Below, piece by piece: positions 17,423 to 26,762 of a stretch of DNA of 64,000 nucleotides (the stretch's first letter is position 1; every line of letters begins with the position of its first letter). Where the stretch lies: assembly GCA_964387025.1 (NCBI GenBank), contig CAYLUZ010000003.1:62001-126000 (forward strand), written 5' to 3'. The translations under genes were made by a program, and so were the position numbers. The notes below the pieces were generated by a model. It was not told the DNA's origin and did no database searches. It saw nothing but the letters and a program-made list of their open reading frames with translations. The DNA is from PNON01 sp964387025 (GTDB taxonomy: Bacteria > Chloroflexota > Anaerolineae > Anaerolineales > Anaerolineaceae).

Positions 17423-18679
17423 TCACACAATTTGATTTGTTTCTGCATTCACAGGGGGTAATATCTTTATATTTTTCCGCGAAAGCGCGCCAAACCAGGC
17501 AGCAGAGATCATTCCTGAAACAAAGCCACCCACCCAAATAAACTTTGGACCAAGAGTATCATTTAGAAAACCACCATACACCGGACCAATTCCTGTTGCT
17601 GTGCCCCATGAGAGGGAATAAATACTCATATACCTTCCCCGTAACTCAGTTGGAGCCTGGTTGGCAGCATAAGTGGTTGTGGTAGGTACGAGGATTAACT
17701 CCCCGATTGTCATAACCACCATGCTAGTCCAAAAAGCCCAGAAACCTGCCCCGAGTGAAATACTGCCAACACCTACTCCAAAGAATACAGCTCCAACGAC
17801 CATGGCTTTTATCGGGTGAAAACGCCTGGTAATTCTTGTGACCCAAATTTGGAATACGACACACATGATTGCATTTGTCGCTGCGATAAATCCATATTGC
17901 TGTTCAGGTATGTTGTAATTAGTTTTGAGATAAACCGAGAGTAATACCCACATTATGGCAGCAGTTAATTGGCTAAAGGTAAATGCAGTGACAAACGAGA
18001 GATAATGCCGGTCTTTAAAAACCTTTCCATATCCCATTGATTTCTCCGGATTGATTACCAAGATTGAAGGGTCTTTACCGGGCAATGTTTCACGTGCGAA
18101 AATCAGTATGAGGAAACTATAAATGATCATACCCGAAGCAGCTATGAAAAAAGCAGTCGTGTAGGAATGGGCAGCGATAAATCCACCTATTGTCGGACCC
18201 AACGAAATCCCCAGGTTGTTGCTCATCCGCATTATGGAGTAACCTTCAGAACGCTGGTCCGAGGGAAGGATATCCGCCATCATCGCATCAGCTCCAACCC
18301 GGTAGAGGGGATTAAACGCACCTGCAAGGGCCATCGCAACAGCAAATTCTCCATAGGTAGTCGCCTGGCTTTGGAGTAGATACACAACACCATTACCAAG
18401 AAGGCTGATCACCATGACCCACTTCCGCCCAATTTTGTCTGTAGCTGATCCAGCAATAAAATTAAACAGCAAACCCATACCGGCATTGATTGTGGTCAAA
18501 CTGGCAATTTGCGCCAAAGGTAAATTTAACTTTCCGGTGACATAGATCATTAAAAAAGGCCAGATCATACTCGCCCCGGTACTGCTAATCAACAAACCAA
18601 TGAACATCAACCAGAATTGGAAAGGGTATTTGTTTGCGACCCCGAGTATTTTATTGATCATATTCAAATATTCTAACAT
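17423..18679 (-). CDS. Major facilitator superfamily transporter
   Basis: A 418-residue protein with about 12 membrane helices. The loop between helices 2 and 3 reads GSATDKIGRKWVM, a clear MFS signature (G-x-x-x-D-x-x-G-R-K/R). The resemblance is to drug or multidrug efflux proteins of the MFS_1 group; substrate unknown. I prefer the ATG at 18677-18679, which has a TATAAT box (forward 18693-18698) just ahead. A longer version starting at TTG 18763 would add 28 residues and would span that promoter. It is convergent with the kinase gene, whose stop is 2 bases away. Confidence 0.85.
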   Translation of the reverse strand: MLEYLNMINKILGVANKYPFQFWLMFIGLLISSTGASMIWPFLMIYVTGKLNLPLAQIASLTTINAGMGLLFNFIAGSATDKIGRKWVMVISLLGNGVVYLLQSQATTYGEFAVAMALAGAFNPLYRVGADAMMADILPSDQRSEGYSIMRMSNNLGISLGPTIGGFIAAHSYTTAFFIAASGMIIYSFLILIFARETLPGKDPSILVINPEKSMGYGKVFKDRHYLSFVTAFTFSQLTAAIMWVLLSVYLKTNYNIPEQQYGFIAATNAIMCVVFQIWVTRITRRFHPIKAMVVGAVFFGVGVGSISLGAGFWAFWTSMVVMTIGELILVPTTTTYAANQAPTELRGRYMSIYSLSWGTATGIGPVYGGFLNDTLGPKFIWVGGFVSGMISAAWFGALSRKNIKILPPVNAETNQIV

Positions 18680-18850
18680 AGAGAAACCGGGTATTATAAA
18701 TACAAAGAAGTTCGCTAAATAGTAAGGAAACAAGATACATAGTTGTATACTTAAATCAGACAAGCCTTATTTAATAGACCTTATACATTATACATATCAT
18801 ATACATTACATCGGAGTTATCCGATAATTATTGGTGGTAAAGGAGGAATA

Positions 18851-19696
18851 ATGCCGATCAAGATCATCACCGACAGCACCAGCGATCTGCCTGAAGCAGT
18901 GATAAATGAGTATGATATTACAGTAATTCCATGTTATATCAACGCAGGAGGCAAAAGTTATCTGGATGGGGTGGAAATGACGAGGACAGAATTCTATGAC
19001 CAATTATCAGGCTGGTCAGAGCCACCTACCACATCAGCACCTAGTCCCGGTATGTTCATTGATGAATATCGGAAGGCATTTGAGGATGGTGCCACAGGAA
19101 TTTTTTCAATACATATTTCTGATCAACTTAGCAATGTGGTGAATGTAGCCAGAATTGCTGCTGAATCACTCCAGGATCGTTACCCAATAAAAGTATTTGA
19201 TTCGGGACAACTCAGCATGGGAATCGGACTATTAGCTAAAGCTGCAGCCAAACTAGCCCAAGAAGGTAAAGCGCTTGAAGATATCTCCCCCCTTCTTCTG
19301 GAAAAAGCAAAGAGGATATATACCTATGCTGCTCTGGATACCCTGGAATTCTTAAAACGCAGTGGACGTGTCTCGCACATCGGGGCAAACTTAGGCAGCC
19401 TTCTGCAAATAAAACCTATTATTAGAATGAATTTAGGTAAAGTTGGTATGGAAGTCCAACGTACAAGGAAAAATGCAATGAAGAAACTGATTCAAATAGC
19501 GAATTCCTTCAGCCCGTTGGCGCAGGTGACCATGGTACATACAAACGCATTTGAGCAGGCAAAAGAACTATATAATGAAATCAAATCATTTTTACCAAAT
19601 GATATTCAACCGGATTATGTGGAAGTCTCACCTATCATTGGGTCACATATTGGACCCGGAGCGGTAGGTTTTGTATTCGAAACTTCATTAAAGTAA
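18851..19696 (+). CDS. DegV family fatty-acid-binding protein
   Basis: The 281 residues show the DegV pattern: IITDSTSDLPEAV at the N-terminus, TTSAPSPGMF with the conserved Thr-Ser, FDSGQLSMGIG in the middle and GSHIGPGAVGFVF near the C-terminus. In other bacteria such proteins (FakB) hold a fatty acid for phosphorylation by FakA; no FakA-like gene is in the window. AAAGGAGG lies 6 bases before the ATG. A strong hairpin follows the stop. Confidence 0.93.
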   Translation: MPIKIITDSTSDLPEAVINEYDITVIPCYINAGGKSYLDGVEMTRTEFYDQLSGWSEPPTTSAPSPGMFIDEYRKAFEDGATGIFSIHISDQLSNVVNVARIAAESLQDRYPIKVFDSGQLSMGIGLLAKAAAKLAQEGKALEDISPLLLEKAKRIYTYAALDTLEFLKRSGRVSHIGANLGSLLQIKPIIRMNLGKVGMEVQRTRKNAMKKLIQIANSFSPLAQVTMVHTNAFEQAKELYNEIKSFLPNDIQPDYVEVSPIIGSHIGPGAVGFVFETSLK

Positions 19697-19713
19697 TTAT
19701 CTTAAGAATAAAT

Positions 19714-19747
19714 AACGCGGTATGTCCAATTCAGGACATACCGCGTT
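19714..19747. terminator. Bidirectional intrinsic terminator
   Basis: A perfect 14-bp stem (19714-19727 with 19734-19747) encloses the 6-base loop AATTCA and ends in a short T run. It lies between the convergent degV and bactofilin-like genes. On the minus strand it is followed by ATTTATT, so it can serve both. Confidence 0.85.
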
Positions 19748-19767
19748 TTGATGTAATGCAATGCCAG

Positions 19768-21183
19768 TTATTCAGTTGTTGTCGGCAGCGGAAGTTGAGC
19801 ATTGACTGCAGGTTTGGTCCGTTCGCGGAAGTAAATCCACATTGCACCTAAACCGATGATAGTTACAACTACATCCACCAACCAGCCAAGGATGGGAACA
19901 GCTCGCAACGGTACGTAGATGACCACACCGATGAGCAGGCTGAGGAAAAGATTGGCGTTATCTTGCTTGAAAACACGTTCAAGGATGAAGCGGCCAACCA
20001 CAAAGGCAGCTATGATCTTAGTACCCCAGAGAACCATTACCATAAAGACAGTGAAGGCTACCAGCAGGCTGGATGATCCAGCCCAGAAAACCACGCCGCC
20101 CAACCCGCCAAAGCTTATCAATCCAAGTATGATGGCTGCAAAAACGACCACCAGGAAGGCGAAGAATGATCCAAATAAACCTACCAGATAAGTTAGAAAT
20201 CCATAGCCAAGAGAAGGTAATGTCTTATTTGAGAATTTTTCACTTACACCCTTTACAGTGAGAGGGATCAGCCAGAGTGCTAGGGCACCCAATGCCATAA
20301 GAGTTATGAAATTTCGTGCCATGCCAGTTAAAGTCTTTAGAATTACCGAATCAAACCGGATATTTCTGGTTGGTTGTCTCGTAGTCGTTTCATCCGGAAC
20401 CGGAGTCTGGAATACTACCGAACCCTGCGGAGTGGACTGCATACCAGATGATTGATCGACAGGACTAGTATAGACCAGGTTACCGCCGATGGATGCACCT
20501 TCACCGATATCCATACCGGGATCGATCATTTTAATGTTGCCAGTTTGTGGTGACCAGGGTCCGGAATAGGGTGATCCCTGGGCAGTTCCGGGTTTTTCCA
20601 CCTGGATATCAGCATTACGGCCGATTGAACCATCCAATTTAAAGGCTGCTACACCAGCTTTGACATCACGTGAAACGTCTCCGCTCAGGATAACCTGATA
20701 ACCACCAGCAGCTAGGTCACGACTGATGACTGATCCTTGCTTGGCTTCCAGACTGTATCCTCCAAAATAAAGATTCCGACCTACAACAGAATTCTCATTT
20801 AATACAAGTGACATTACACCAGTAAATATGCTTCCGGTGACTTTACCACTCATGGAAACAGTCTGAGCTCCCGTGAATAGGTTGCCATTGATGGTGGCTC
20901 CTTCACCGATAGTGATCATTTGTGCACCAGCGAAGACATCACCATTTACAGTTCCATTAATGATGACTTCATTTCCGGCAGCGAAAAGAAGACCGTTCAC
21001 GGTCCCGTCCACAACCACTTTATCTCCACCGATGAACAGGTCATCATCGACGACATCATTTCGGGATAATCTACCGGTATTGTTAATCTCAAAAGCGGCA
21101 ACAGGTTGTGTTATCCCGAACACCAGCACAAAAACCATACTGGCTAATATTGAAATATATAATAAACGACTTGAATTTTTCAT
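19768..21183 (-). CDS. Bactofilin-like (polymer-forming) protein with C-terminal membrane domain
   Basis: The 471 residues begin with a signal or anchor helix. Residues about 35-190 are a right-handed beta-helix of short repeats (VVVDGTVNG, VIINGTVNGDVF, ATINGNLFTG and so on), the pattern of bactofilins and related polymer-forming domains. After a linker come about four membrane helices (about 285-460). The repeat domain appears to lie outside the cytoplasm, unlike classical bactofilins, which are cytoplasmic. A scaffold role at the envelope is inferred. AGGAG precedes the ATG. Confidence 0.8.
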   Translation of the reverse strand: MKNSSRLLYISILASMVFVLVFGITQPVAAFEINNTGRLSRNDVVDDDLFIGGDKVVVDGTVNGLLFAAGNEVIINGTVNGDVFAGAQMITIGEGATINGNLFTGAQTVSMSGKVTGSIFTGVMSLVLNENSVVGRNLYFGGYSLEAKQGSVISRDLAAGGYQVILSGDVSRDVKAGVAAFKLDGSIGRNADIQVEKPGTAQGSPYSGPWSPQTGNIKMIDPGMDIGEGASIGGNLVYTSPVDQSSGMQSTPQGSVVFQTPVPDETTTRQPTRNIRFDSVILKTLTGMARNFITLMALGALALWLIPLTVKGVSEKFSNKTLPSLGYGFLTYLVGLFGSFFAFLVVVFAAIILGLISFGGLGGVVFWAGSSSLLVAFTVFMVMVLWGTKIIAAFVVGRFILERVFKQDNANLFLSLLIGVVIYVPLRAVPILGWLVDVVVTIIGLGAMWIYFRERTKPAVNAQLPLPTTTE

Positions 21184-21328
21184 TGTAAATCTCCTTCTAC
21201 CACTCTATACGCAAATATCAGGGTATGGTTGCACAGACTTTTACCAAGAATGACCCAAATCACCCATTCAAAATGAAGATTATTAATTATTAGGTAAGTA
21301 GTGTGATGGTCATGGAAAATAAAAAACA

Positions 21329-21349
21329 GAGACGGTTTCGACCCGTCTC
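21329..21349 (-). terminator. Intrinsic terminator of the 781-residue TPR gene
   Basis: A 7-bp stem GAGACGG (21329-21335) / CCGTCTC (21343-21349). Read on the minus strand it is followed by TGTTTTTTATTTT, a good U tract, 37 bases beyond the TPR stop codon. Confidence 0.75.
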
Positions 21350-21385
21350 CGATATTAGACACTAATTAACCGATCAAAGAGAAAA

Positions 21386-23731
21386 CTACAATGGCTGGCT
21401 GTCACCCTGGAGCTGTTCAAGTATTGCCTTATAATCTGCAACATTGGCTGGTCGCAGAGAGATAATGATCTGGACTATGGCAATCGTAGCTGTTTTATTT
21501 CCCGCTTCCAGGAATAGGTCACTTACCCGATCAAATTCGACAACGGCCTCAGGGATTTTTCCCGCCATACGGTAAAGTTCAGCTAACCTCTGATGAAATT
21601 CCAGGTAATCTGGATGTTCTTTGATTAAATCCTCTAGGAAAGGAATAACCTTTTCCTGTTCTTTGATCGATTCCAGATAGGCAATAAAACTATCTAATTC
21701 CGCCAAACCAGTTGAATCCTGACCAAGGCGAAGATTGAGATCGATCAAATTAAACCTTGTTTTTCCATCAGACGGATCAATTGTTCGGACTTGTTCGAAA
21801 ATACGCATTGCCTGACGCCAATCCAGACGTTGAAGATCTATATCTGCCATTCGGTATAAGATATCTATTGTTTCGGTCTTATATAAATTAGATTGTTGTG
21901 AGTAACGCAATGCAATATTTAAGGTTTTCCTGGCCATGTCCAGTTCAGCCAGGCGTGAATATATTTCCGCCAATTCGATATATTCTGCAATTGCTTCTTT
22001 GATACTTCCCTGACTGATCAACTGATCTATCAATCGTGATCGTGCAGTAAGGTCCATGGGATCGAGAGCGACCACTTTCCTTAATAACCTTGTTGTTTGT
22101 GTAAATTCACCATTGGAACTAAAAGTATTGGCCACCGCAATATATTTATCGATGGCTTCATGAACAAGACCTTCCTGTACCAGGATCTCAGCCATCTGGA
22201 TGTGCAATGGTAAATATGTTGGTGCAGATTGAAGAGCAAAATAAGCTTCTTCCATGGCAGAACGGTTAAAACCTTGAGCTTGCATTCTCTTTACATTTGC
22301 CAGCACAGTGATAATCTGATTACTTCGCAACTCCAGGAAGACTTCAGCAATCGGTAATGGTTGGCTGCCTTCCATTTGTTCAGGGAGTTGTTCACGTGCA
22401 TGCTGCAAATTCTCCCGCCATTGAGGTGAGTTTAACTGTGTTTCAATGTTATTACATAATGCCAGGCTTGCTACGAGATCGGTGGATTTAGATTGTTCTT
22501 CTATAAATGGTTCATACAGCTGACGCATCTCATCCGCTTGGTCTTCTGGTGCGAGCCTTGAATCAGCCACCTTTAATGCCTCAAGGAAATGGACACCAGC
22601 TTCAACAGGATGATTCGTCTTTTTATCGATCATTCCAAGTAAGAGTTGGGCAGCAAAGGCAAAATCAGGATGTTTAATTGCGTGTTGCAGGTAACGGGAT
22701 GCTACGTCGAGTTTTTCATTCTGAAATCTTAGCAAACCAAGGTCGAAATAGGCGGCTGTATGGTCCAACCCGGTTTCAATAGCTTTCTCCAACTCCTCTG
22801 CTGCGGAAGCATCATTCCCATTGGTTTGAGCATCGATCGCTTGCCCTAGGTGCATCATAACCTTATTTCGTTCAGCCTGTTCCAGTGCCAAAGAGCCTGT
22901 CCCGCGCATGATGGCCTGCAACCCTCTCCGGGCAACAGGACCAGTAACATTTTCCTCTGCCTGTTCAAAAAGAATATCAGCCAGCTTTATCATCGCCTTC
23001 TGTTTTGCTTCGTTGATCGGATCCTTGGCCTCAATTTTTTCGGAGGTTATTGTCTGTTTTTCTGCAACTTCGTACCCGGGAACCTTGCCCATCATAATTG
23101 GTGCTGTTCCTCCCCGCGGGCGGATCGGTTTGGGCAAGTTCTTGCCTTTTCTCAATAGATCCAGGGCTTCTTCTGCTTTTGAATTTCCGGGTTGAAGTTT
23201 TAAAGCATATTCCACTACTTGGGCAGCTTTTTCTACGACTCCACTTTGCTGCATGATCGCAGCCATGGCCAGGTATTCATTAACCGCATCTGTTTTTCTA
23301 CCGCTGCGTTCATAGATCATAGCCAGGCGGGAGTGTGTCCCCAGATGATCGGGGTCAAGGCGTAATATCCTCATCCAGTTGTTGACCGCTTTTTCTGTAT
23401 CCCGGCTCTTTAAAAAGAGATCAGCTGCTTTCAGGGATGATTGAATACATTCAGGGAGTTTTCCCAACCGTTCGCAAACCTGGGCTATCTTCTCAGAGGT
23501 AAGAGGATCTTCTGGTGATATTTGCCCGGCTTTTTGGTAGATCTTTAGCGCTTCTTCGAAATTCTTCATTTCAAAGTAAGCCATTCCCAGGCTTGAAAGA
23601 ACCCCGTGATTATTTGGGAATTCATCCAATGCCTGACGGTAATATTTTACAGCCGTTTCCCATTGCTGGTCCCAGGCTGCAGAATGACCTTTGTTCATTG
23701 ACTCTTGAAAAATATCCTGCCTACCCGCCAT
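21386..23731 (-). CDS. Tetratricopeptide-repeat protein, cytoplasmic, 781 residues
   Basis: No signal peptide or membrane helix is seen. TPR units cover the N-terminal 190 residues (for example YYRQALDEFPNNHGVLSSLG and KIYQKAGQISPEDP) and most of the part after residue 300. A charged, less ordered linker (about 200-260) separates the blocks. Such proteins are protein-protein scaffolds; partners are unknown. AAGG lies 7 bases before the ATG. The gene stands alone on the minus strand, between polA and the bactofilin-like gene. Confidence 0.88.
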   Translation of the reverse strand: MAGRQDIFQESMNKGHSAAWDQQWETAVKYYRQALDEFPNNHGVLSSLGMAYFEMKNFEEALKIYQKAGQISPEDPLTSEKIAQVCERLGKLPECIQSSLKAADLFLKSRDTEKAVNNWMRILRLDPDHLGTHSRLAMIYERSGRKTDAVNEYLAMAAIMQQSGVVEKAAQVVEYALKLQPGNSKAEEALDLLRKGKNLPKPIRPRGGTAPIMMGKVPGYEVAEKQTITSEKIEAKDPINEAKQKAMIKLADILFEQAEENVTGPVARRGLQAIMRGTGSLALEQAERNKVMMHLGQAIDAQTNGNDASAAEELEKAIETGLDHTAAYFDLGLLRFQNEKLDVASRYLQHAIKHPDFAFAAQLLLGMIDKKTNHPVEAGVHFLEALKVADSRLAPEDQADEMRQLYEPFIEEQSKSTDLVASLALCNNIETQLNSPQWRENLQHAREQLPEQMEGSQPLPIAEVFLELRSNQIITVLANVKRMQAQGFNRSAMEEAYFALQSAPTYLPLHIQMAEILVQEGLVHEAIDKYIAVANTFSSNGEFTQTTRLLRKVVALDPMDLTARSRLIDQLISQGSIKEAIAEYIELAEIYSRLAELDMARKTLNIALRYSQQSNLYKTETIDILYRMADIDLQRLDWRQAMRIFEQVRTIDPSDGKTRFNLIDLNLRLGQDSTGLAELDSFIAYLESIKEQEKVIPFLEDLIKEHPDYLEFHQRLAELYRMAGKIPEAVVEFDRVSDLFLEAGNKTATIAIVQIIISLRPANVADYKAILEQLQGDSQPL

Positions 23732-23810
23732 GTATTTACCTTACCCGTGCGAATTCGTTGGATATGTGCTTCATGTAGCAATATATCATGGAAAGAAATT
23801 ATATACTACA

Positions 23811-26603
23811 TTATATCTGAATTACTTGCATAGTACCCCAGTTTTTTCCGAACCGGGCTTCAGTAGTCAGGGGAATGGATAATGTATATGCATTTTCCAT
23901 CTCAGTTTGAACAATTCGGATGGTTTGGTTTATCTCATTTTCAAGACATTCCAATACCAGTTCATCGTGTACCTGTAGGATCAACTTTGAACTGAGATGG
24001 GAAGTACGCAGCGCAGAAGGAATTTTTAACATTGCCAGCTTGATAATATCTGCTGCAGTTCCCTGAATGGGTGAATTGGTTGCTTCGCGTTCTTCGCGCT
24101 GCCGCAGAACTGCATTCGTCTGAGTAGCCAACCCCGGAAAGTATCGCCGACGGCCAAGCATGGTCTCCACATATCCCTGCGAGGCAGCCAACCGTTTCAG
24201 GTTATCTAGAAACTCGCGTATGTGAGGAAATTGTTTGAAGTAAGCTTTGATGAAATTTTCAGCTTCTGAAAGTGTAACTTCAATGGTTTGAGAGAGGCTG
24301 AACGCACCCATGCCATAGATCAAACCGAAATTGATTGCTTTAGCTGCCCGGCGTTGTTCCTTTGTGACCTGTTCGATCGGAATGCCATTTACTGCGGCTG
24401 CCGTTGCAGCATGGATATCCTTACCGTCCCGGAAAGCCTGTAGCATAGCCTCATCCCCTGACATGATGGCTACAATCCGTAATTCTATCTGACTGTAATC
24501 AACAGATACAAGCACACAACCCGGTGCAGCAATAAAGCCTTCCCTGACTTTGCGACCAAGCTCAGTTCGCGTCGGGATGTTCTGTAAATTGGGATCGGAT
24601 GAAGCGATCCGCCCTGTAACTGATCCGGTTTGATTATAGGATGTATGCACCCGACCGGTTTGTGGATTCACCTGCAATGGGAGAGTATCAATGTAGGTCG
24701 ATTTTAGTTTGCTCAATTCACGGTTTTCGAGAATCAAGTCCACAATATGATGCTGCCCGCGCATGGTTTCCAGCACATCAGCAGAGGTTGAAAATAACCC
24801 ACTTGCGGTTTTCTTCCCACGATCAGGAGGTAAAAGTTTGAGATTATCGAATAATACCTTGGAAAGTTGTTGGGTCGAGTTCAGGTTAAATCTAAATCCG
24901 GCGGCTTTCGTTACTTCATCTTCGATCTCGATCAACCGTTTCTGTAATTCAGACGACATCTTTTTAAAGAATGCCAGATCCAATGTGATCCCGGTCTCTT
25001 CCATGTCGGCCAGGACACTGACCAGAGGCATTTCCACCTCGGTCAGGAGATTGACTGCATGGGTAGATTCCAGCTCTTTTTGTAAGGGTGGAATTAGCCG
25101 TAGAGTTGTTTCGGCATCGTCAGCCGCATACGGGGCAGCTTTTTCGATCTCAACGTCCGCCATACTTAGCTGATTTTTACCTTTACCGATCAGGTCTTCT
25201 ATGTGGGTCATCTCGTGCCCCAGTCGAACCCAGGTCAAACCTTTTAAGCCCAGATTCCTGCTGGCAGGATTGATCAACCATTCAGCGATCATGGTGTCAA
25301 AGGATAATGGAAATACAGGGAGACCGTGACGTTTCAATACCAGGGCATCATATTTGATATTATGCCCGGCTTTTTGGATGGTCGGATTTAAGAATGGCTG
25401 CGATAATGCTTTAACCACCGTTTCGAGGGGCATTTGCTTATTATTCAAAATATGATGACCCACCGGGATATAGTAGGCGGTTCCAGGTTCGATGCACACG
25501 GAAATTCCCACCAGTTCTGCGCGCATGGGGTCGGTGGAATTGGTTTCTGTATCCAAGGCAATTAATTTAGAGGCATTGATCTTTTTGATGAGGTCTTCCA
25601 ACACCTGGTTTGAATCGACGATCACTGTTTTCAGGTTTCCTGAGGGTTGTGATTCATCTTTTGGGCTGGAAGAATCAAAAAGATTAAGCTGGTGACTGGG
25701 GGTTGGAGGCCTGACTACCTTGACCATGGCTTGAAACCGGGGGATTAACGTTCGGAATTCAAGTTCACGGAAGATACTTTCAACAGTTTTTATATCGAAA
25801 TCGGATGTTACTGCATTTTTTAGATCCAGAGTAATCGGAGCAAAATTAACTATCCTGGCCAGGGTCTGGCTCATATAGGCCATTTCTTTATTTGCCTCCA
25901 ATTTTGTCCTTACCCCCTGGGCGAGTTTATCCAGGTTGGCGTAGATTTCATCCAAAGTCTGGTAAGTCTGCAAAAGGGAGGAGGCAGTTTTTTCGCCAAT
26001 ACCCGCCACACCCGGAATATTATCCGATTTATCTCCGATCAACGCTTTGAAATCCACCACCTGATCAGGTCGAACGCCTAGGAAAGCTTCCACATCCTTG
26101 GGCGTGTAATCCTTTGCATCCGCCATTCTATGCCCAGGAAGGTTGACAATAATCCGGCTGGTCACCAATTGCAGCAGGTCTTTATCGCCGGTGATGATCT
26201 TTACTCCCAACCCCTGTTCTTCCGCCTGGCGGGATATTGTTCCCAGGATATCATCAGCTTCATAATTCTCCAATTCCAACCGCGGTATGTTGAAAGCATC
26301 CACCAACTGCTTTATGCGTTCTATCTGAGTCCTTAAGTCATCCGGCATCTTGGCCCGAGTGCCTTTATAGGCAGAGTAGATGGTATCCCTGAAGGTTTTT
26401 CCTACATCAAATGCGACAGCGATATATTCCGGTTTTTCCTGTTCAAAAATTCGAAGCAGGACACTGGCAAATCCATATACTCCCGCAGTAGATTCTCCTC
26501 TACTGGTGATCCAACGGGTATCCGGGGAATGGGCAGGGTTTAGAGCAAAATAGGAACGGTAAGCCAGAGCGTGTCCGTCAATCAGTATCAGAGTTGGGGG
26601 CAT
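23811..26603 (-). CDS. polA: DNA polymerase I
   Basis: A 930-residue polymerase for primer removal and repair. The 5'-3' exonuclease (about 1-300) has ILIDGHALAYRSYF, TGDKDLLQL and GDKSDNIPGVAGIGEKTA. The 3'-5' exonuclease (about 325-500) keeps the metal-binding LIALDTETNSTDP and the later YAADDAETT, so proofreading is probably active. The polymerase domain has VDYSQIELRI near residue 700, RRAAKAINFGLIYGMG and QVHDELVLE. GAGGAA lies 7 bases before the ATG. It is divergent from the dihydrolipoamide dehydrogenase gene. Confidence 0.97.
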   Translation of the reverse strand: MPPTLILIDGHALAYRSYFALNPAHSPDTRWITSRGESTAGVYGFASVLLRIFEQEKPEYIAVAFDVGKTFRDTIYSAYKGTRAKMPDDLRTQIERIKQLVDAFNIPRLELENYEADDILGTISRQAEEQGLGVKIITGDKDLLQLVTSRIIVNLPGHRMADAKDYTPKDVEAFLGVRPDQVVDFKALIGDKSDNIPGVAGIGEKTASSLLQTYQTLDEIYANLDKLAQGVRTKLEANKEMAYMSQTLARIVNFAPITLDLKNAVTSDFDIKTVESIFRELEFRTLIPRFQAMVKVVRPPTPSHQLNLFDSSSPKDESQPSGNLKTVIVDSNQVLEDLIKKINASKLIALDTETNSTDPMRAELVGISVCIEPGTAYYIPVGHHILNNKQMPLETVVKALSQPFLNPTIQKAGHNIKYDALVLKRHGLPVFPLSFDTMIAEWLINPASRNLGLKGLTWVRLGHEMTHIEDLIGKGKNQLSMADVEIEKAAPYAADDAETTLRLIPPLQKELESTHAVNLLTEVEMPLVSVLADMEETGITLDLAFFKKMSSELQKRLIEIEDEVTKAAGFRFNLNSTQQLSKVLFDNLKLLPPDRGKKTASGLFSTSADVLETMRGQHHIVDLILENRELSKLKSTYIDTLPLQVNPQTGRVHTSYNQTGSVTGRIASSDPNLQNIPTRTELGRKVREGFIAAPGCVLVSVDYSQIELRIVAIMSGDEAMLQAFRDGKDIHAATAAAVNGIPIEQVTKEQRRAAKAINFGLIYGMGAFSLSQTIEVTLSEAENFIKAYFKQFPHIREFLDNLKRLAASQGYVETMLGRRRYFPGLATQTNAVLRQREEREATNSPIQGTAADIIKLAMLKIPSALRTSHLSSKLILQVHDELVLECLENEINQTIRIVQTEMENAYTLSIPLTTEARFGKNWGTMQVIQI

Positions 26604-26762
26604 GGATCAATTCCTCATATGAAATGTATAAGAATAGTCTATCACGCGCTAAAATCAGTGGCAAGCTGAAAATGAAACCGTTATAATGATGTAGCATTAT
26701 CAAACTTATACACCCGGTGACCTGTGACCCGTAATTTGGTCACCTTCAGAAAGGATTATGGA

